Source of the DNA: Sulfuritalea sp.
GTDB taxonomy: Bacteria > Pseudomonadota > Gammaproteobacteria > Burkholderiales > Rhodocyclaceae
Direction: 5' to 3'
Assembly: GCA_016716965.1 (NCBI GenBank)
Contig: JADJUP010000050.1
Location: 1 to 64,000, forward strand
DNA: 64,000 bases
Shown: one piece after another, positions 59,801 to 64,000 of the stretch
How the letters are laid out: the number at the start of each line of letters is the position of its first letter
Position numbering within the stretch: the first letter of the stretch is position 1
Position numbers and translations under genes: made by a program
The notes under the pieces: model-generated
Told to the model about the DNA's origin: nothing
The model's input: the letters and a program-made list of their open reading frames with translations, nothing else
Databases searched by the model: none

Positions 59801-62800
59801 GATTTCCTGCACCTTTCAGGGCAGTTCTCCTTCAGCCAGAGCGGAACGCCGCAGACGGTCAAGATCGAGGGCAGCAGCACCACCAAACAGGTCAATGTGA
59901 TGACCATCGGTGCCAGTGACGTCAATGCGTTCGTTGGTGTAGGCGGTCCGTACTTCGTGGATTCTGACGAAGATGGCATCATCGATGACGACGATGAACC
60001 GCTGGCGGATGGCGCGATGGGCTTCGTATTGCGCAACCTGGATTTTGCGCTGGCGCTATTCAAGCCCGTCGATACGGTGGCCGACAAGAGCAGTTACTAT
60101 GCGATCAAGGCCAGCGGTGGGGCCGAAGTGATCGGCGTCGACGGCATCACGATTCGTGCGGATGTCCTCGGGATCGAAATCAACGGCGGCAAGAACAACC
60201 TTGGCACGCCGCAAGCGCTGGACCTTGCAAACAGTCCCTCGTTTGTGGCGAACGGAGGCCTTGATGTTCAGGTTGGTCTCGATCCTGATGGTGCGGGTGA
60301 CCTCCTAGCTCCGTCGCTGAAGCTCGACTTCACCGAAAACGTGATCCGGGCGTTCGGCGCGGTTACGATCATCATCGACAACTTTGTTTACGTCAGCGGC
60401 AACTTCGAGTTCGTCAAGAGCGATGCGCCGAAGACGGTGGTACTCACCGACGGCACCAGCAAGACAGTCAGCGTACTTACCGTGGGGGCGAGCGATGTCA
60501 ATGCCTTCATCGGCACCGGAGATCCGGACAGCAACGCCGATGGCCTGTTCGACCTCGACGATCATCCAGAGGAGAACGGCGCGATCGGCCTGGCCATAAC
60601 CGACCTCGATTTCGGACTGGCCCTGTTCAAGCCAGTAGCCATTGCCGACAAGTCCAGTTACTACGCGCTGCGGGCGAGTGCCAACGGCATCAATCTGGTT
60701 GGCGTGCCCGGCGTGATCCTGGGTGCGGGCGGGTTGCAGGTGGCGGTCAATGGTGCGAGCGTGCCAAATACGGGCGGCCCGACCCCGACCGCTCCGCCGC
60801 CCGTGATCAACTTCAGTGCCACGGGATCCAGCTTCGGCAGCGGCGGATTCACCTTCGGCACGGGGGGCACCAATACTGTCACCCTCGACATGTCTTCCCG
60901 CATCATTGCTGCCTCCGGTAACGTCACCATCGGACTCGACTTCGACACCGACGACACCGCGGAGATCACCCTCTCCAGCTTCATCTCCTTCGAACAGTCC
61001 TTCCGCCCCAATGGGTCATCGGTAATCAAGATCGCCATGACCGATTTGTCGTTCGCGCTCGGCGATCCGGCAGATCCCGTCTTCGAATTGAGCGGGCTAT
61101 CCGGCTTCTTCCTGATTACCCAGCAGGGAATGGCGGCAAGCATCGAACTCAATGATTACAGTCTCCTCGTCAATGGCGATGGCGCCAACCTGGAGATCAG
61201 CGGCGACATCGCGGTTCAGATCAATACCACGAACGCCGCGGTCAATGAGACCTTCGTCATCGATAGCCTCGGCAATACCAAGGTCCTTTCAGTGCCCAAG
61301 GGACCGTCGCTGCGCCTGACCGGTTTCATCGACCTTCGGGTTACCTTCGATGATGCGGCGGTATCCGATCCATTCGTCCTCAGCGGCAACTTCAGCTTCG
61401 AGCAGGTCACGTTGGCCGATCCTGACGCGGGTGGGCCGCTGCTGGCACCGAAGGCAATTCGCATTGCCGCATCGGATGTGACTGTCAGCGTGCTTGGGGT
61501 TGGCTTGTTCGACGGGCAGGGCGGATTCATCTTCGGACCGGATGGCATTGCCGGCCAGATGAGGGTTACGGTGGATCTCTCGACCGGCGATCCCGGCCTG
61601 CCCATGCTTGGCGGTGACGTGCTGCTGCAGATCAACACGACTGGCAAGGCCGTGAACCAGACCATTACCGTCGGCAACACCAATATCGCCATCAAATTCA
61701 CTGCGACCGAAGGAAACGTCGTGCGGTTCGCGATACTGAATGCGACCATCTCGGTGCCGCCGTTCTTCGAGTTAACGGGTGACTTCACCGTACAGACCGA
61801 GGGCGAAATGACGCTCTACGGGGCCAGAAACGTCGAGATATTCCTGGGTTCGATTCCGGCGGGTCAGACCTTGCGCGACGATGCGGGCGACCTCAACCCG
61901 GACGCGGTGGGCCTGTTGGTTACCAACGCGAGTGTCGGTCTGGTGAAATGGGCTACGGCGCCTGGAGCCAGTTCGACAACCCCGGCGCGTTATGCAGTGT
62001 ATGCCTACGGTGAAGCCAGTCTGGTGGGAGTCGATGGCCTCACGATCAGTGGTTCGATCACCGTGCGGCTCAATAACTCCGGTCAGGCGCTCGACAAGTC
62101 GATCATCCTGCCGTCAGACCCACTCGCGGCCGTCCCGGTTCACCTGAACGGCGAGGATGACGATGCGGATGGACTCATCGACGAGGCAGGTGAGCAGGCC
62201 GCTATCCGGGTCAGGTTCAACTCCGCGGCGAAGACAGAGGAGTTTTCCGCCGGATTCAACGAAGCGGGCGAGATCGATCCGGATACGGCGGTGACCATCA
62301 GCGCGGCCGGAATATTTACGGTGTCAGGGGCCGTATCTTTCACCCGCACGCCGACCGGCCGGATCAATGTCGACATGCCGCAGGCGTCGGTCGCCATTTC
62401 GATCCCGAACCAGTCGGGAGGCCTGCAGGAAGCCTTCGGTATCTCCGGCGCCGCACGCTTCCACTTTGGCGGCCCCGAGGGCTTCCAGCTCGAGGACATC
62501 CGAGTCAGCGGCTACTCCATTTTCGGCCAGGGAGCCACCATTGCTGCTCCTGCCTCGTCACTACGCGCGCCAACGGCCGATCTGGCCAACCCGACGGCAA
62601 CATCCATCGTCAGCATCAATGACCTGAGCTACTTGGCCGTCACCTACCAGGATCCCAATCGTGTCGGCTTGAATGACGCCTCGATCCTCGATTCCGCCGC
62701 CGAGTTCCTGGTCTCGGTGACGGGTGCCGGCGGCGTGTCGATTGTCGGGCTCACCGTGGATAACGCCGGCGTACTGAAGTCCGTCGATTCCACCAACGAC

Positions 62801-64000
62801 CGGACCTTCCTCTACCCGATCCTGATGACGGATGCCTTCAAGGCAGCGGTGTCCACAACCGGCGTCACGGTGACCGTGACCTTTGTCAACGCGACCTGGT
62901 CCGATGTGCGTGGTGCCAATGGTGCGGCCGAGGTCGAGCGCTTTACCCTCTACACGCCGGCGTTGGCCACCGCAGCGCCGTCCCCGCAACCGTATGCCAC
63001 GCTCGCAAGCCCGACCAATGGCGCGACGGCGAGCCTGCAGACCCTGAACGCCCAGCGCTACATCGACGTGATTTTCTTCAGCCCGACGGGGGCCGCGATC
63101 GACGCCGCGAGCATCGACGGAAGCGAGCTGAGAATCACCGGCGCCGGTGCGGCCAACCTTGCGAAGAACGCCGACGGCACCGTAATGGCCAGTGTGCTGA
63201 ATGTTTCCGGCAACACATACCGGTACCTGCTGACGCCGCGCGTGGGCGTGGACCCGAAAGACACCTTCGTTGCCGGCGAAGTCAGTGTCCAGATCGTCGC
63301 TGGAAGCTGGCGGGTGGGAACGGGCGACAGTGCGGTAAGCAACGTTCGTACGGACGAAGTCTTTACCATTTCCGCCTCGCTGCAAACCGCGGCTGCCGGA
63401 TCCAACGCCATCGCACTCGGTCCGCTATCCCTGGAAGGGCCGTCGCTTACCCTGGCGAAGACCCAGTTCAAGGATGGCAAGCTGATCCTTACGGTTGCCA
63501 TAGGTGTCGACGTGGCTTCCCTGAGTTTCGGCGGTGGCCAGAGCCAGTCCAGCAGCGGTATCACTGCGAAACTGACCGGATTGCTGGGCACCTTCGACAT
63601 CGCTGTCGATATCACGAAGGCGCTGGGCGCCATCACCGGCGGCGGCAACCTGCTCGAGGCCTTCAGCGTGCCGGGCAAGTTCGGCATCCAGATCGCCGGC
63701 CTTGCCATCGAGATACCCAATGCGCTCAAGGTTACCGGCAGCGGCATCATCTTCAACTGGGATCCGAATTATGACCCGGCGGAAAACGGTGGCGCGCGGC
63801 AGCGGTTGCTCGTCGTTCAGCAGGCGTCGATCACCTTCCCGGCGTTCGGCATAACAGGTCAGATCAATCCAAACGACGGAAGTCCGGGCCTGGTGGTCTA
63901 TACCGACGGTTTCGACATCGGCGAGGCGCAACTCATTTACAAGCCGGGCGCAACGGGGCCGAATGCCATGTCGCAGACCTCCGGTGCTACCGGCAAGATC
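41881..64000 (+). CDS. Giant LEPR-XLL repeat protein, probable secreted or surface adhesin (3' end outside window; frame breaks)
   Basis: More than 7,300 residues are encoded and the frame is still open at the window end. The proposed start is TTG 41881 with ribosome site AAGAAGGG, giving a short basic N-terminus (LLRWFKNR) before the LEPR-XLL motif RLEPLEPRVLLSGD. Then come an acidic Ser-rich stretch, a metzincin-type protease motif (HEIGHVVGFDH, 43027-43059), one diverged repeat, 22 near-identical 171-residue repeats (44041-55327), about ten diverged repeats (to about 61000) with a dockerin-like pair (57581-57746) and Asp-rich loops (DSDEDGIIDDDDEP, DSNADGLFDLDDHP), and a different beta-rich region to the end. 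Composition is Gly/Ala/Val/Thr/Asp-rich with no Cys in the repeats, as in secreted giant adhesins. Frame shifts occur near 42200-42240, 42370-42385, 44902, 45651, 46980, 50573, 51596, 52018 and 54584; they restore the same protein each time, so errors are likely. Secretion signal and role are inferred. Confidence 0.85.
41983..42024 (+). other. LEPR-XLL motif of the giant protein
   Basis: RLEPLEPRVLLSGD, about residues 35-48. This short motif is known at the N-terminus of very large repetitive proteins of proteobacteria and is thought to act in their handling or export. Confidence 0.85.
42730..43110 (+). other. Metzincin-like zinc-protease segment in the giant protein
   Basis: The segment runs from QAIRLWIAGDIDGSRAERL to about VMDADLS. 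It contains VLVHEIGHVVGFDHDSD, fitting HExxHxxGxxH exactly, and a following Met (codon 43078-43080) six residues past the third His region that could form the Met-turn. A preceding acidic strand region (LILIDADADGFGWF) resembles the metal-binding part of matrixin-like domains. Confidence 0.7.
44041..55327 (+). repeat. 22 tandem copies of a 513-bp (171-residue) unit
   Basis: The start of each unit (ACCGGCAGCGCCGCGGTGGA) recurs at 44041, 44554, 45067 and onward every 513 bases to 54814, with the next occurrence at 55328 entering diverged sequence: 22 units with a net one-base excess from indels. Units are almost identical; differences are mainly silent, for example GGCACG/GGCACC, GTGAGC/GTAAGC, CGGATG/CGCATG, GCGCTGGTAGCG/GCCCTGGTGGCG. 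The few amino-acid changes include Asn/Gly in DIGNGALV versus DIGGGALV, one IGFGVSG, and KLN versus KVN in the first unit. Copy number may be wrong if the assembly collapsed the array. Confidence 0.93.
55328..61000 (+). repeat. About ten diverged copies of the same repeat fold
   Basis: The core motif LFAGVGxxL (LFAGTGGSL in the uniform array) recurs as AFAGVGGSL near 55491, LFAGVGGGL 56016, LFAGVGAAL 56551, LFVGVGASL 57097, FFVGVPGG 57781, FFVGVNGS 58283, LFVGVDGA 58810, AFVGIGDA 59342, AFVGVGGP 59923 and AFIGTGDP 60500, each followed by GAIGFxVxxxxxxLAI and later GVDG or GIEG. Spacing is 500-685 bases. One equally diverged copy (LFVGSGAAL, about 43720) precedes the uniform array. End point approximate. 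Confidence 0.8.
57581..57746 (+). other. Dockerin-like pair of calcium-binding loops inside the giant protein
   Basis: DVDVNGDGLINSADLNDAQL and, about 36 residues later, DINGDGLIDAADAALYDAL form two loop-helix F-hand motifs with Asp/Asn at the calcium-binding positions, as in type I dockerin domains. They fill the one unusually long inter-repeat spacing (about 684 bases). Confidence 0.75.

Overview
The window is GC-rich DNA from a Gram-negative bacterium, most likely a betaproteobacterium of the Rhodocyclales type. The best evidence is an earP/efp pair in which EF-P carries arginine at position 32. Support also comes from tamA/tamB, paired TRAP transporters and the general style of the genes. 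The exact genus is not determined. The left edge (about 1-2600), and scattered points further right, carry single-base frame breaks inside conserved genes. These look more like uncorrected sequence errors than real gene decay.

Layout. 1-4346: the end of tamA and all of tamB. 4550-8188: a ClC-type chloride/proton antiporter overlapping a TRAP small permease and a TRAP large permease. 8212-9453: a convergent cation/proton antiporter. 9631-11937: a YihY-family membrane protein and a diguanylate cyclase. 11938-13193: a gene-poor strip with a 3' fragment of a proline tRNA, a small HNH-nuclease/zinc-ribbon pair and tRNA-Arg. 13206-18306: MaoC hydratase, histidine phosphatase and a large CHASE/PAS hybrid histidine kinase (one frame break). 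18404-21092: tRNA-Ser, nadC and an FMN-dependent glutamate-synthase-like protein.

21141-28806 is a tightly packed minus-strand operon whose transcription order is dctP-dctQ-dctM-pxpB-pxpC-pxpA-nnrDE-eamA. A divergent winged-helix regulator and glutamate dehydrogenase (gdhA) lie just beyond its promoter. Together they suggest a route: TRAP uptake of 5-oxoproline or a related acid, ATP-driven ring opening to glutamate by PxpABC, then oxidative deamination by GdhA. A general amino-acid ABC transporter (binding protein and two permeases, no ATPase in the window) follows convergently. Then come dinB, an M20 amidohydrolase, efp-earP, and a repair/lipid operon udg-uvrC-pgsA ending in tRNA-Gly and tRNA-Cys; uvrC-pgsA-tRNA-Gly-tRNA-Cys is the same order as in E. 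coli.

From 41881 to beyond the right edge (more than 22 kb) lies one giant gene. Its product starts with an LEPR-XLL motif, then has a metzincin-type zinc-protease motif, one diverged repeat, 22 nearly identical tandem 513-bp (171-residue) repeats, about ten diverged versions of the same repeat, an inserted dockerin-like calcium-binding pair and other Asp-rich calcium-type loops. It is most likely a secreted or surface adhesin/matrix protein. A short dispersed motif (core AAGTCGGCGCTGGCGACACG) occurs at least eight times across the window, three of them in the few intergenic gaps.
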